DNA of 64,000 bases from an uncultured Oscillospiraceae bacterium (GCA_910587645.1 CAJUNA010000027.1:3638-67637); one strand, 5' to 3'; positions 1 through 8,851 are shown, numbered from the stretch's first letter. A program made the numbers and translations. Notes: generated by a model not told the origin, from the sequence alone.

Positions 1-15
1 TGGGAAATGAAAAAT

Positions 16-62
16 AGCCCTCTGTGGTTTACCGGATAGATCCCGGCGAACCACAGAGGGCT
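16..62 (-). terminator. Intrinsic terminator, minus strand
   Basis: Perfect 14-bp inverted repeat (arms 16-29 and 49-62) around a 19-nt loop. Read on the minus strand, the stem is followed by ATTTTTC, so it would stop leftward transcripts. I see no supported gene in 1-287; the tRNA transcript has its own terminator at 228-261. Confidence 0.55.
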
Positions 63-227
63 GCTTGCCTTTATGAAAGACGGATCTCGGAGTGGCGGGG
101 AGTTCAACTCACCTTATTGAAAAAAATGGCTTTTTGCATCTCCGGTTTCGTTATTTTGAAAAAACGGAGCTGGATTTTTGACTTCCAAACTTTTTAAGCC
201 ATATTTTCTTGATTTCTTCTCGCTTGC

Positions 228-261
228 GCAAAAACGCCGCATTTTCATGCGGCGTTTTTGC
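228..261 (-). terminator. Terminator of the tRNA-Pro transcript
   Basis: Perfect 13-bp inverted repeat (228-240 and 249-261) with an 8-nt loop. On the minus strand the 3' arm contains a T5 run. It lies about 27 bp downstream of the CCA end of tRNA-Pro. Confidence 0.6.
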
Positions 262-287
262 TGTGCATCTTTTTTATCAACACATTT

Positions 288-363
288 TGGTCCGAGTGGG
301 GAGACTCGAACTCCCGGCATCTTGCTCCCAAAGCAAGCGCGCTACCAACTGCGCTACACCCGG
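288..363 (-). tRNA. tRNA-Pro (anticodon TGG)
   Basis: The complement folds as a full cloverleaf. The acceptor is CCGGGTG paired with CACTCGG (one G-U), the D arm reads GCGCAGTTGGTAGCGC, the anticodon stem is CTTGC/GCAAG around loop TTTGGGA (anticodon TGG), and the T loop is TTCGAGT. Discriminator A and the CCA end are encoded. It is transcribed leftward from the promoter at 602-629 and is followed by a hairpin terminator. It decodes proline CCN codons. Confidence 0.93.
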
Positions 364-499
364 ATATTAAGCTTTCCAACTGTGGTCAAACATGTAGTCA
401 ACATCGGTTTTTGACCCGTTACCATCGAGGGGAAAAATACCATCGTCCTCTGCATCCCACGGGCTTCCGGACTTTCCAAATGCTGCGGCCCGCTCCCGT

Positions 500-546
500 G
501 CCTCCTGCTCCCAAAGCAGGCGCGCTACCAACTGCGCTACACCCCG
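500..546 (-). pseudogene. Truncated tRNA-Pro-like remnant (5' two-thirds)
   Basis: On the minus strand this starts with a tRNA-Pro 5' acceptor (CGGGGTG), an identical D arm and a well-paired anticodon arm (CCTGC, loop TTTGGGA, GCAGG). It then diverges: there is no TTCRA T loop, no 3' acceptor strand and no CCA. It lies between the tRNA promoter and the intact tRNA-Pro, so it should be co-transcribed. The anticodon stem differs from its neighbour by a compensating T-A to C-G change, so it is not a recent simple copy. The stretch 364-709 otherwise holds only two divergent promoters. Confidence 0.7.
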
Positions 547-601
547 AAACCGTATATTTTTACAGGCAGGCTATTTCCCCAGCTCTCGCTGTCACTTCTC
601 T

Positions 602-629
602 ATTATACACACTTTCCGCTAAATGTCAA
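602..629 (-). promoter_or_regulatory. Consensus sigma-A promoter for tRNA-Pro
   Basis: Read leftward: -35 TTGACA (629-624), 16-bp spacer, -10 TATAAT (607-602). Both boxes match consensus, which fits a stable-RNA promoter. Transcription would start near 595 and pass through the tRNA-like remnant before the intact tRNA. Confidence 0.8.
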
Positions 630-646
630 ATGTTTAAATATTTGTG

Positions 647-675
647 ATGACATTTCTCTGTAAATGGAGTACAAT
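647..675 (+). promoter_or_regulatory. Promoter of the rhomboid-like gene
   Basis: ATGACA (647-652), 17-bp spacer, TACAAT (670-675), back to back with the divergent tRNA promoter. It is followed by AGGAGG and the TTG start at 710. Confidence 0.6.
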
Positions 676-709
676 ACCAAGTACCAGATAAAAACAGGAG
701 GAATCTTCT

Positions 710-1564
710 TTGAAAAAACTAAACGCCGCTATTGACCATTTTTGTGCGATGCACCCCAGGCTTGGGATCCCCGGCCTTATGCGCTACATTGTGGCCGCAA
801 ATGCCGCCATATATATCTTCAGCATGTTTGACCCATCCGGTATGTTGCTGGGGGTTCTGGCAATGGATGCTTCCTCCATACTCCAGGGGCAGCTTTGGCG
901 CATTTTTACCTTCGTCCTCATCCCCACAGGCAACGGGCCATTTTCGGTGCTACTGTCGCTGTTCTTCTACTTTTGGCTGGGGGAAGCGATGGAGCGCCTG
1001 TGGGGCAGCACAAAATTTACCGTATATTATGCCGGTGGCATGTTGCTATCGGTTCTGGCATCCATTCTGGCACTGTTTCTGGATGGCTTTGCCTTCCCAT
1101 TGTATGGGGCTGGATATGTCAACGCCGCGTTGTTTTTTGCTTTTGCCTTGACCTATCCGGAAATGGTAGTGCGTCTCTTCTATATCATCCCTATCAAAAT
1201 GAAATGGCTGGCCATTGTGGAAGCGGTTCTATATGCTCTCGGCGTGGTGCAAGGGATCCTTATGGGTGCGTGGGGCATGGCACTGACGCCTATTATTGCT
1301 ATGCTGAACCTGTTTATTTTCTTCTCCCCGGATTTTTCCCGCCGCGCAGATCAATTCCAGGCCCGCCACCGTACGGAAGCCGTCCAATTCCGCAAGGCGG
1401 TAAAGGAGCAGCGGCGGCAGAAGGGCTACAACCACAAATGCGAGGTCTGCGGCAGGACAGATACGGAGTATCCCAACCTTCAGTTCCGTTATTGTTCCAA
1501 GTGTACGGGTTATCATTGCTTCTGCGAGGAGCACATTTTCAACCACGTCCATCATACAGATTGA
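710..1564 (+). CDS. Rhomboid-fold membrane protein with C-terminal Cys motif
   Basis: A 284-aa polytopic membrane protein. About six hydrophobic segments span residues 20-210, with a rhomboid-like GEAMERLWGS motif near 90-99. A Cys/His-rich tail follows (CEVC about 243, CSKC about 262, then several His), resembling a zinc ribbon. The family is intramembrane serine proteases and their inactive relatives. At the position where a GxSG nucleophile motif is expected I read GAGY, so it may be a pseudoprotease. The start is TTG at 710, supported by AGGAGG about 8 nt upstream. Its substrate is unknown. Confidence 0.75.
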   Translation: MKKLNAAIDHFCAMHPRLGIPGLMRYIVAANAAIYIFSMFDPSGMLLGVLAMDASSILQGQLWRIFTFVLIPTGNGPFSVLLSLFFYFWLGEAMERLWGSTKFTVYYAGGMLLSVLASILALFLDGFAFPLYGAGYVNAALFFAFALTYPEMVVRLFYIIPIKMKWLAIVEAVLYALGVVQGILMGAWGMALTPIIAMLNLFIFFSPDFSRRADQFQARHRTEAVQFRKAVKEQRRQKGYNHKCEVCGRTDTEYPNLQFRYCSKCTGYHCFCEEHIFNHVHHTD

Positions 1565-1578
1565 TTTTAGAGAGGGGT

Positions 1579-1605
1579 GTTCTTTTCCTTTGTTAGGAAA
1601 AGAAC
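1579..1605. other. Inverted repeat downstream of the rhomboid-like gene
   Basis: Perfect 10-bp arms (1579-1588 and 1596-1605) with a 7-nt loop, between the convergent rhomboid-like and ArsC-like genes. There is no strong T-run on either strand. It could be a weak terminator or part of a dispersed repeat; I found no second copy in the window. Confidence 0.4.
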
Positions 1606-1672
1606 CAAAAGTACCCTTAAGGGGCCAAGGCTCCAGGGGGCGGCAAAAAGCAAGTTCCCTCCAAAAACCGTC

Positions 1673-2008
1673 CTACTCCCACTTTTCCCAAACCTCGGGA
1701 CAGAACCCCACCGTTACCAGCTTCCCATTGCGAACCACTGGTGTGTTGAATAATTGCGGATTCTCATACAGCTTATCCTCCGCTGCATCGGGGGTGAGAT
1801 AGGCCACATAGAGGTCTTGATATGCCTTGCACTTGGTATTAATAAGCTGCTCAAACGGCAGCTTTTGCCGGATTGACCGGTATTCCCCCAGGGAAAAGCC
1901 CTTTTTAGGCAGGTCGATGTACTGGTATTTAATGCGCCGCTCCTTGAACCACCGCTCCGCCTTTTTGGTTTCGAAGCATTTGGAGGAACCAAAAATCTGA
2001 ATATTCAT
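1673..2008 (-). CDS. ArsC/Spx-family thioredoxin-fold protein
   Basis: A 111-aa protein with the ArsC/Spx/MgsR fold signature. Near the N-terminus it has IFGSSKCFETKKAERWF, with a single redox Cys at about residue 10 where arsenate reductases carry CX5R or Spx carries CXXC. The central ORF ends in a TPVV-type cis-Pro motif (FNTPVVRNG). Start at 2008 chosen because AAGGAG lies 8 nt upstream. The family includes arsenate reductases and RNA-polymerase-binding Spx regulators; the residues here do not decide between them. It is divergent from the sirtuin gene with only 43 bp between starts. Confidence 0.75.
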   Translation of the reverse strand: MNIQIFGSSKCFETKKAERWFKERRIKYQYIDLPKKGFSLGEYRSIRQKLPFEQLINTKCKAYQDLYVAYLTPDAAEDKLYENPQLFNTPVVRNGKLVTVGFCPEVWEKWE

Positions 2009-2051
2009 TTCCACTTTCTCCTTTATATTCCACGAATTGGAGGGAACTGCC

Positions 2052-2762
2052 ATGACAGAAGAAATCAAAAAACTGAAGGAATGGACCAGTCATAGCGATA
2101 ACATCGTCTTTTTCGGCGGCGCGGGGGTCAGTACAGAGAGCGGCATCCCCGATTTCCGCAGTACGGACGGCATTTACAACCAAGAGTACGACTATCCGCC
2201 GGAAACCATCCTGAGCCACAGCTTTTACGAAGAAAACCCAGAGGAATTCTACCGCTTTTACCGCAACAAAATGCTCTATCTGGATGCCAAGCCCAACGCC
2301 GCCCACAAAAAATTGGCGGAATGGGAAGCCGCCGGAAAACTGAAAGCAGTCATCACCCAAAATATTGATGGCCTGCACCAGAAGGCGGGCAGCAAAAACG
2401 TCTTGGAGCTCCACGGCAGCGTCCTGCGCAACTACTGTACCAAATGCCACCAGTTCCATGGCGTTGAGGTGGTGCAACACAGCAAAAGTGTCCCCCTCTG
2501 TTCATGTGGCGGCGTTATTAAGCCGGACGTAGTCCTATATGAGGAGGGCCTGGACAGCGGCGTGCTGTCCCGCGCGGTGTCCGCCATCCGCCACGCGGAT
2601 GTACTGATTATCGGCGGCACTTCCCTGACGGTATACCCGGCGGCGGGGCTGGTGCAATACTATCGCGGGACAAAGCTGGCCGTTATCAACAAGAGCTCCC
2701 TTGGCAGGGGCGCGGATCTGACCATTACCCAGCCCATCGGGGAGGTCATGGCGCAGTTATAA
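2052..2762 (+). CDS. cobB: NAD-dependent protein deacylase (sirtuin)
   Basis: A 236-aa Sir2-family enzyme that removes acyl groups from lysine using NAD+, giving nicotinamide and O-acyl-ADP-ribose. Visible motifs are GGAGVSTESGIPDFRS (NAD-binding loop), TQNIDGLH, the catalytic His in LELHGSV, a zinc site formed by CTKC and CSCGG, and GTSLTVYPAAGL. Length fits class III/U bacterial sirtuins. Start at 2052 has GGAGGG about 8 nt upstream; the upstream in-frame ATG at 2037 lacks one. Confidence 0.92.
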   Translation: MTEEIKKLKEWTSHSDNIVFFGGAGVSTESGIPDFRSTDGIYNQEYDYPPETILSHSFYEENPEEFYRFYRNKMLYLDAKPNAAHKKLAEWEAAGKLKAVITQNIDGLHQKAGSKNVLELHGSVLRNYCTKCHQFHGVEVVQHSKSVPLCSCGGVIKPDVVLYEEGLDSGVLSRAVSAIRHADVLIIGGTSLTVYPAAGLVQYYRGTKLAVINKSSLGRGADLTITQPIGEVMAQL

Positions 2763-2792
2763 GTATATCACAGAAAAGACAAAGAGGGAAGC

Positions 2793-4172
2793 ATGAAAAA
2801 ATCGAACCGTCTCAGCCAGGATCCGTTTTACCGTCAAATTTTCAAACTGGTTCTGCCTATTATCATCCAAAACCTTCTAAGCGCCGCAGTCAGCTCCGCC
2901 GATGTGGTCATGCTCAACTATGTTGGGCAATCCTCCATTTCGGCGGTCTCTCTGGCCTCCCAGTACGCCGGCGTGCTGTTCATGGTGTTCTACGGCTTAG
3001 GTACCGGCGTCACCATCCTCTGCGCCCAGTACTACGGAAAAGGTGATTTCAGAGCCATCCAGGTGATTGAGGGCATTGCCATGCGCTTTTCCCTCCCTAT
3101 TGCGGCGGCCTTCGCGGCGGCGGCGCTGCTGATCCCAGAGCAGATGATGCTGCTGTTTACCGATGACCTGGAGCTGATCTCTATTGGCGCGTCCTACCTC
3201 CGCAGCATGAGCGTTGCCTATCTCTGCTGGGGTGTGGTGGAGGTCTATCTGGCGGTTTTGCGGAGCATCAACCGCGTCATCATCAGCACGGCCATGAATG
3301 TGCTGGCCTTTTCCACTAATATCCTGCTAAACGCAGTATGGATTTTCGGCCTGTTCGGCGCGCCGAAGCTGGGAGCCATGGGCGTTGCCCTTGCCACCAG
3401 CCTGTCCCGTTTTATCGAGCTTGCCGCGTGTATCGTAGTATCCCTTCTCAGCAAAGACATCCATTTAAATGTAAAGTACATGTTTGTCCGGAACAAGCTG
3501 CTGTTTTCCGATTTTGTCCGGCTGTCCCTTCCCGCCTTAGGCAATGATGTCAGTTGGAGCGTTGCTTTCTCCATGTATTCCGTCATCATCGGGCATTTGG
3601 GTACAGACGCGGTAGCCGCTAACTCTTTTGTTGTCGTAGTCCGGAATTTTGGCACAATCCTCTGTTTCGGTATGGCCAGCGCGGGCGGGATCCTGCTGGG
3701 CAATATCATCGGGGAAAACCGTCTGGAGGAAGCCCGGGCCGGGGCGAAAAAACTGATGAAGCTGACGGTGATCACCGGGGTCATTGGCGGCGTGATTATC
3801 CTTGCGGCAATGCCCCTGGTACTGTCCTACGCGAAAAGTTCCCTTTCAGAGCAGTCCATGTACTACCTTCGCCGGATGCTTCTCATCAATATTTATTACG
3901 TCATGGGGGCGGCTGTGAACACAACGCTGATCGCCGGTGTATTCCGCGCGGGGGGCGACAGCCGGTTCGGCTTTATCTGTGACACGGTTGACATGTGGTG
4001 TTACGCGGTGCCGCTAGGCTTTATCGCGGCATTCGTGTGCAAGCTTCCGGTTATGTGGGTATATTTCTTCCTGTGTACAGATGAATTTGTAAAATGGCCC
4101 TGGGTGATCCGGCATTACCGCTCCGGAAAGTGGCTACATAATATCACCCGGGAGGGGCTGTTTGACGCGTAG
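2793..4172 (+). CDS. MATE-family multidrug exporter
   Basis: A 459-aa membrane protein with about 12 predicted helices arranged as two similar halves, typical of MATE (MatE) drug/cation antiporters of the DinF/NorM type. N-terminal FKLVLPIIIQNLLSAAVSSADVVMLNYVG is a characteristic MATE first helix. It starts 30 bp after cobB with AGAGGG upstream. Substrate cannot be told from sequence. The last codons form one arm of an inverted repeat with the 3' flank. Confidence 0.9.
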   Translation: MKKSNRLSQDPFYRQIFKLVLPIIIQNLLSAAVSSADVVMLNYVGQSSISAVSLASQYAGVLFMVFYGLGTGVTILCAQYYGKGDFRAIQVIEGIAMRFSLPIAAAFAAAALLIPEQMMLLFTDDLELISIGASYLRSMSVAYLCWGVVEVYLAVLRSINRVIISTAMNVLAFSTNILLNAVWIFGLFGAPKLGAMGVALATSLSRFIELAACIVVSLLSKDIHLNVKYMFVRNKLLFSDFVRLSLPALGNDVSWSVAFSMYSVIIGHLGTDAVAANSFVVVVRNFGTILCFGMASAGGILLGNIIGENRLEEARAGAKKLMKLTVITGVIGGVIILAAMPLVLSYAKSSLSEQSMYYLRRMLLINIYYVMGAAVNTTLIAGVFRAGGDSRFGFICDTVDMWCYAVPLGFIAAFVCKLPVMWVYFFLCTDEFVKWPWVIRHYRSGKWLHNITREGLFDA

Positions 4173-4215
4173 CGCCCCACCATGCGGAGGAGCGGGGTCA
4201 CGTCAAACAGCCCCT
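4153..4215. other. Long inverted repeat spanning the MATE stop codon
   Basis: Perfect 15-bp arms at 4153-4167 and 4201-4215. The left arm is coding sequence at the end of the MATE gene. No T-run follows (CCCCTAAAACCCCC), so it is either a Rho-independent-like stop without a U-tract or an mRNA 3'-end stabiliser. Confidence 0.55.
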
Positions 4216-4224
4216 AAAACCCCC

Positions 4225-4253
4225 TTGACAAACGGGTTGAAAACCGTTAGGAT
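4225..4253 (+). promoter_or_regulatory. Promoter of mfd
   Basis: TTGACA (4225-4230), 17-bp spacer, TAGGAT (4248-4253). The spacer holds an AACGG/CCGTT inverted repeat. The leader then carries a CACGCTC/GAGCGTG hairpin (4284-4305, followed by CCTTTT) and an AGGGGC/GCCCCT hairpin just before the ribosome binding site. Confidence 0.65.
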
Positions 4254-4283
4254 TTTCCTATCACAACACCAACGCGGCAGGCA

Positions 4284-4305
4284 CACGCTCCCATAGGAGA
4301 GCGTG
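4284..4305 (+). promoter_or_regulatory. Possible attenuator hairpin in the mfd leader
   Basis: 7-bp stem (4284-4290 with 4299-4305), followed within a few bases by a short T-run. It lies in the leader between promoter and mfd. A second hairpin (AGGGGC ... GCCCCT, about 4325-4350) abuts AGGAGG, which could limit ribosome access. Confidence 0.35.
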
Positions 4306-4360
4306 GGCCTTTTCATGCGTGCACAGGGGCTTACGCCGCGGTTGCCCCTCAGGAGGCCCT

Positions 4361-7300
4361 ATGGAATCATTATTGCAATCGCTCTTGCGCATTCCGGAGG
4401 TGGAAGCCCTCGCTTCCGCTGTAGAATCCGGCGACTGTCCCGCCGCCGTCACCGGTTTGGGCGGCGTCCACCGGGCGCAGGCCGCAGCCGCCGCGGCTCA
4501 CCGTACAGGACGGCCCTTGGTGATGGTCTGCACCGATGAATCGGAAGCCGGACGGCTGTCCGCCGACCTGGAAGTCCTGCTGGGCGAACCGGATGCCCCA
4601 GCCCGGGTCTTGAAGCTGTTTGCCCGGGAACTGTTCGTCCGGGCGGGCACCGTGATCTCACGCCAGTGGGAACACAACCGGATTGCCGCCCTCTATGAGC
4701 TGTCCAGCCAGGGGTGTACAGCGGTGGTAGCCACCGCCGAAGCCTTGCTACAAAAAACCAGCCCCCCGGAACGCCTGCGGGACGCCGTCCTGACCTTAGC
4801 GCCTGGGAAGCGGTTCGATCTGGCAGACCTGCCCCGCCGTCTGGTGGACGCTGGGTACGCCCGTGCCGACCAGGTGGAGGGCGTGGGCCAGTTCGCCCTG
4901 CGGGGGGGGATTCTGGACGTGTACTCCCCTTTGATGGAGGATCCGGTGCGGTGCGAGTTTTTTGACGATGAGATTGACTCTCTGGGATCCTTCGACCTGC
5001 TGACCCAGCGGCGGACAAAAAACCTGGAAGAAGCCCTGCTGCTGCCCGCCTTGGAGCTGCTGCCGGGGGCGGGACGGGCTGCCGTATTCGACTACTTCCC
5101 CGCTAACGCGCTGGTCTGTCTCAGCGAGACGGGCCGGGTGGGGGAGCGGGTGAAAAATGTCCTCTGGCAGGCCAGGGAAGACACGGAATCCCTCCTTGCC
5201 GCCGGGGAAAAGGACGGCGACCTCACCGCCCTCCTCCTCAGCCAGAGTGAATGGCAGGAGCATTTGGAGCGGTTCGCGCTGTATATGCTGGAAGCCCTGC
5301 CCACCTCCCGGTATCCTTTCCCGCCCAGGACTTTGCTGTCTGTCAGCGCCAAACAGCTCAGCGCCTATGGCGGCAGCATTGAGACCGCCGCCGCCGATTT
5401 GGCCCACTACCGCGCCGCCAATTGGCGGACGCTGCTGCTGTGCGGCAACGCCGCCCGGGCCAAGAGCTTGCAGCGGATGCTGGCGGACCGGGAAATCCCT
5501 GCCGCCCTGGACCTGGACTGCAAGGAGATGCCCGGGCCGGGGGAAGTCCGCATCGCCACCGGCGCGCTGTCCGCCGGGGCGGAGTATCCGCAGATTTCCC
5601 TGGCGGTGCTGACCGAGGGCCAGTTCACCGCCCCTACCGCCGGGAAACAGGCCGCCCGCCGTTCCGGCAAAGACAACCGGCGGAAAATGCTCAGCTACGC
5701 GGACTTGGCCGTTGGCGACCTGGTAGTTCACGTCAACCATGGCGTGGGCCGGTTTGAGGGCATCCGGAAAATGCCTGTGGACGGGGTGGAGAAGGACTAT
5801 ATCCTGATCTCCTACGCCGGAGGGGACAGCCTTTACGTCCCTGCCACTGCCCTGGACCAGGTGAGCAAATATATCGGCGGGGGCGGTGTGGATTCCGGGG
5901 GGGAATCCCGGCCGGTGAAGCTCAGCAAGCTGGGCGGTACGGACTGGCACAAGCAGAAAAGCAAGGCTAAGGCCGCCGCCAAGGATCTGGCCAAGGGCCT
6001 GATCGCCCTCTACGCGGAACGGCAGCGGCGTCCCGGCTTCGCCTTCTCCCCCGACTCCCCGTGGCAGCGGGAGTTTGAGGAATCCTTCGACTACGTGGAG
6101 ACCGATGACCAGCTCCGGTGCATCGCGGACATCAAGCGGGATATGGAAAAGCCCATGCCCATGGACCGTCTCCTGTGCGGCGATGTGGGCTACGGCAAAA
6201 CAGAGGTGGCCCTGCGGGCGGTGATGAAATGCATCCTGGACGGCAAGCAGGCGGCGATTTTAGCCCCGACCACCGTCCTCGCCCAGCAGCATTTCGCTAC
6301 GGCGGTGAACCGCTTCCGCTCCTTCCCGGTAGAGATCCGGGTACTGAGCCGGTTCCAGACCCCGGGGCAGTCCCGGCAGATCTTGTCCGATCTGGGGGCG
6401 GGCCGGGTTGACCTGCTGATTGGCACCCACAAGCTGCTGAACAAGAGCGTGGTGTTCAAAGACCTGGGCCTGCTGGTCATCGATGAGGAGCAGCGGTTCG
6501 GCGTGACCCACAAAGAGAAGCTGAAGGAAATGAGCCGCCAAGTGGACGTACTCACCCTCTCCGCCACCCCCATCCCCCGGACGCTGAATATGGCCCTCTC
6601 CGGTATCCGCGATATGTCCACCCTGGAGGAGCCGCCCCATAACCGCCAGCCGGTGCAGACCTATGTGGTGGAGCACGACTGGGCGATGCTGGCCGATGCC
6701 ATGCGCCGGGAGGTGGACCGGGGCGGGCAGGTCTACTACCTCCACAACCGGGTGGAATCCATTGATTCCACCGCTGCCCGCATCCGGCAGCTCTTGGGCG
6801 GGGATGTGAAGGTGGTGGTAGGCCACGGGCGGATGGATGAAAAGCAGCTCTCCGCCGCCATGCAGCAGATGGTGGAGGGGGACGCCCAGATCCTGGTCTG
6901 TACGACCATCATTGAAACGGGCATTGACATCGCCAACGTCAACACCTTGATTATCGAGGACGCGGACCATATGGGGCTGGCCCAGCTCCACCAAATCCGC
7001 GGGCGCATCGGCCGCAGCGCGCGGCGGGCGTATGCCTATATGACCTACCGTCCTGGCAAGGTCCTCACGGAGATCGCGTCCAAGCGGCTGACCGCCATCC
7101 GGGAGTATGTGGAATTCGGCTCCGGGTTCAAGATTGCCATGCGGGACCTGGAAATCCGGGGGGCGGGCAATCTGCTGGGGTCGGAACAGTCGGGGTATAT
7201 GATGAGCGTAGGCTATGACATGTACCTGCAATTGCTGGAAGACGCGGTGCTGGAGGAGAAGGGCGGGAAGAAAAAGCAGGCGGTGGAGTGCGCCGCCGAC

Positions 7301-7741
7301 CTCGCGGTGTCCGCCAACATCCCCGGCAGTTACGTGCCCTCCAACCAGCAGCGCATGGACCTTTACCGCCGCATTGCCGCCATCCGGAGCCAGGCGGACG
7401 CATCGGATTTGCTGGACGAGCTGATGGACCGCTACGGCGACCCGCCCAAGCCGGTGTACGCCCTGCTGGACGTGGCCATGCTCCGGGCCAATGCCGCCCG
7501 GGCGGGTGTCAGCGACATCTCCCAGGACGGACGGCAAATCAGATTTGTGCTGGCGGATTTCTCGGCGGAAGCCATCGCCGCCCTGGTGTCCAGCGCCAAG
7601 TACCGCCGCCGCCTGGTGGTCAACGCGGGGGAGGTGCCCGCACTGACTTTGACCCTCCTGCCCAAGGAGCCAGTGCTGGAATCCGCGTTGGCGCTGGCGG
7701 AGGATTTGCTGCTGGCCGGACGGAATGGGGAAGAAATATGA
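4361..7741 (+). CDS. mfd: Transcription-repair coupling factor
   Basis: A 1126-aa DNA translocase that removes RNA polymerase stalled at lesions and recruits UvrA. Domains in order: UvrB-like D1/D2 region (residues 1-350), RNA-polymerase-interaction/CarD-like domain (DLVVHVNHGVGRFEG, about 453), RecG-like helicase with Walker A GDVGYGKTEVA (about 606), DEEQ box (about 707), TLSATPIPRTL, TRG motif region GRIGRSARRAYAYM (about 880), and a C-terminal D7 domain. Length is normal. Start 4361 chosen for AGGAGG immediately upstream; an earlier in-frame ATG at 4319 lies inside the hairpin leader. Confidence 0.95.
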   Translation: MESLLQSLLRIPEVEALASAVESGDCPAAVTGLGGVHRAQAAAAAAHRTGRPLVMVCTDESEAGRLSADLEVLLGEPDAPARVLKLFARELFVRAGTVISRQWEHNRIAALYELSSQGCTAVVATAEALLQKTSPPERLRDAVLTLAPGKRFDLADLPRRLVDAGYARADQVEGVGQFALRGGILDVYSPLMEDPVRCEFFDDEIDSLGSFDLLTQRRTKNLEEALLLPALELLPGAGRAAVFDYFPANALVCLSETGRVGERVKNVLWQAREDTESLLAAGEKDGDLTALLLSQSEWQEHLERFALYMLEALPTSRYPFPPRTLLSVSAKQLSAYGGSIETAAADLAHYRAANWRTLLLCGNAARAKSLQRMLADREIPAALDLDCKEMPGPGEVRIATGALSAGAEYPQISLAVLTEGQFTAPTAGKQAARRSGKDNRRKMLSYADLAVGDLVVHVNHGVGRFEGIRKMPVDGVEKDYILISYAGGDSLYVPATALDQVSKYIGGGGVDSGGESRPVKLSKLGGTDWHKQKSKAKAAAKDLAKGLIALYAERQRRPGFAFSPDSPWQREFEESFDYVETDDQLRCIADIKRDMEKPMPMDRLLCGDVGYGKTEVALRAVMKCILDGKQAAILAPTTVLAQQHFATAVNRFRSFPVEIRVLSRFQTPGQSRQILSDLGAGRVDLLIGTHKLLNKSVVFKDLGLLVIDEEQRFGVTHKEKLKEMSRQVDVLTLSATPIPRTLNMALSGIRDMSTLEEPPHNRQPVQTYVVEHDWAMLADAMRREVDRGGQVYYLHNRVESIDSTAARIRQLLGGDVKVVVGHGRMDEKQLSAAMQQMVEGDAQILVCTTIIETGIDIANVNTLIIEDADHMGLAQLHQIRGRIGRSARRAYAYMTYRPGKVLTEIASKRLTAIREYVEFGSGFKIAMRDLEIRGAGNLLGSEQSGYMMSVGYDMYLQLLEDAVLEEKGGKKKQAVECAADLAVSANIPGSYVPSNQQRMDLYRRIAAIRSQADASDLLDELMDRYGDPPKPVYALLDVAMLRANAARAGVSDISQDGRQIRFVLADFSAEAIAALVSSAKYRRRLVVNAGEVPALTLTLLPKEPVLESALALAEDLLLAGRNGEEI

Positions 7742-7766
7742 AAATTTCAACAAGGAGGAAAATCAC

Positions 7767-8726
7767 ATGCCAACGGAGAACTTTGACGTCATCGCCCTGG
7801 GGGAACTTCTGATTGATTTTACGGAAAACGGCCTGAGCGGACAGGGCAACCCCCTGTTTGAAGCAAACCCAGGCGGCGCGCCCTGCAATGTGCTGGCCAT
7901 GCTGCGCAAGCTGGGGCGGCGCAGCATGTTCGTGGGGAAGGTGGGCCAGGATATGTTCGGCGATATGCTGGCGGAGACGATCCAGGAAGCGGGCATCTGC
8001 ACCGGCGGCCTGGTCCGGGACCCGGAGGTCCGCACAACGCTGGCCTTTGTCAAAAAGCTGCCCAACGGGGACCGTGATTTTTCCTTCTACCGCAATCCCG
8101 GTGCGGATATGATGCTGACAGAGGAGGAAGTGCCGGAAGACCTTGCCCACTGCCGGATTTTCCATTTCGGCACCCTGTCCATGACCCACGAGGGCGTCCG
8201 GCGGGCCACCTGCAAGGCGGTTTCCCTTGCGAAGAACGGCGGGGCGCTGGTATCCTTCGACCCCAACCTCCGGCCTCCGCTGTGGGCGGATTTGGCGCAA
8301 GCGCGGGAACAGATTGCTTGGGGGCTGGGCCGGTGCGATATCCTGAAAATCGCGGACAATGAGCTGGAATTTATGACTGGTGAGACGGATTTCGACAAAG
8401 GCGCGGCGGTTCTACGGGAAAAATATCCCAATATCCGCCTGCTGAACGTGACGGCGGGGCCGGAGGGGAGTTATTCCTACTATGAGGACAAGCGGGTGTT
8501 TGTCCCCGCCTGCAAGCTGGGGGGCGTCATTGAGACCACGGGAGCGGGGGATACCTTCTGCGCCTGTGTGCTGAACTTTGTGCTGGACCACGGCCTGGAC
8601 GGGCTGTCGGAGGGGGATTTGCGGGATATGCTCCGCTTTGCCAACGCGGCCGCGTACCTGGTTACCACCAAGAAGGGCGCGATCCGGTCCATGCCGGAGC
8701 GGGCACAGGTGGAGGCTATTTTATAA
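7767..8726 (+). CDS. PfkB-family sugar kinase (fructokinase-like)
   Basis: A 319-aa ribokinase-fold kinase. N-terminal ALGELLIDF and NPGGAPCNVLAML form the sugar site; near residue 257 TTGAGDTFCACV carries the anion hole and catalytic Asp. The closest functional group by pattern is bacterial fructokinase, phosphorylating fructose at C6 with ATP, but other furanose sugars are possible. It starts 25 bp after mfd with AAGGAGG upstream, so it may share the transcript. A strong terminator follows. Confidence 0.87.
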   Translation: MPTENFDVIALGELLIDFTENGLSGQGNPLFEANPGGAPCNVLAMLRKLGRRSMFVGKVGQDMFGDMLAETIQEAGICTGGLVRDPEVRTTLAFVKKLPNGDRDFSFYRNPGADMMLTEEEVPEDLAHCRIFHFGTLSMTHEGVRRATCKAVSLAKNGGALVSFDPNLRPPLWADLAQAREQIAWGLGRCDILKIADNELEFMTGETDFDKGAAVLREKYPNIRLLNVTAGPEGSYSYYEDKRVFVPACKLGGVIETTGAGDTFCACVLNFVLDHGLDGLSEGDLRDMLRFANAAAYLVTTKKGAIRSMPERAQVEAIL

Positions 8727-8851
8727 AAATGTCCGGTCTTCCGGGAAACGGGGCACTCCTTTGCTCTTCGGACTACGAGCAATGTGATTTTAATAAACGA
8801 TAAAAGCCCTTTACAAGCGAATGCCTTACCCCCATCTGAAATGAAAAGAGC

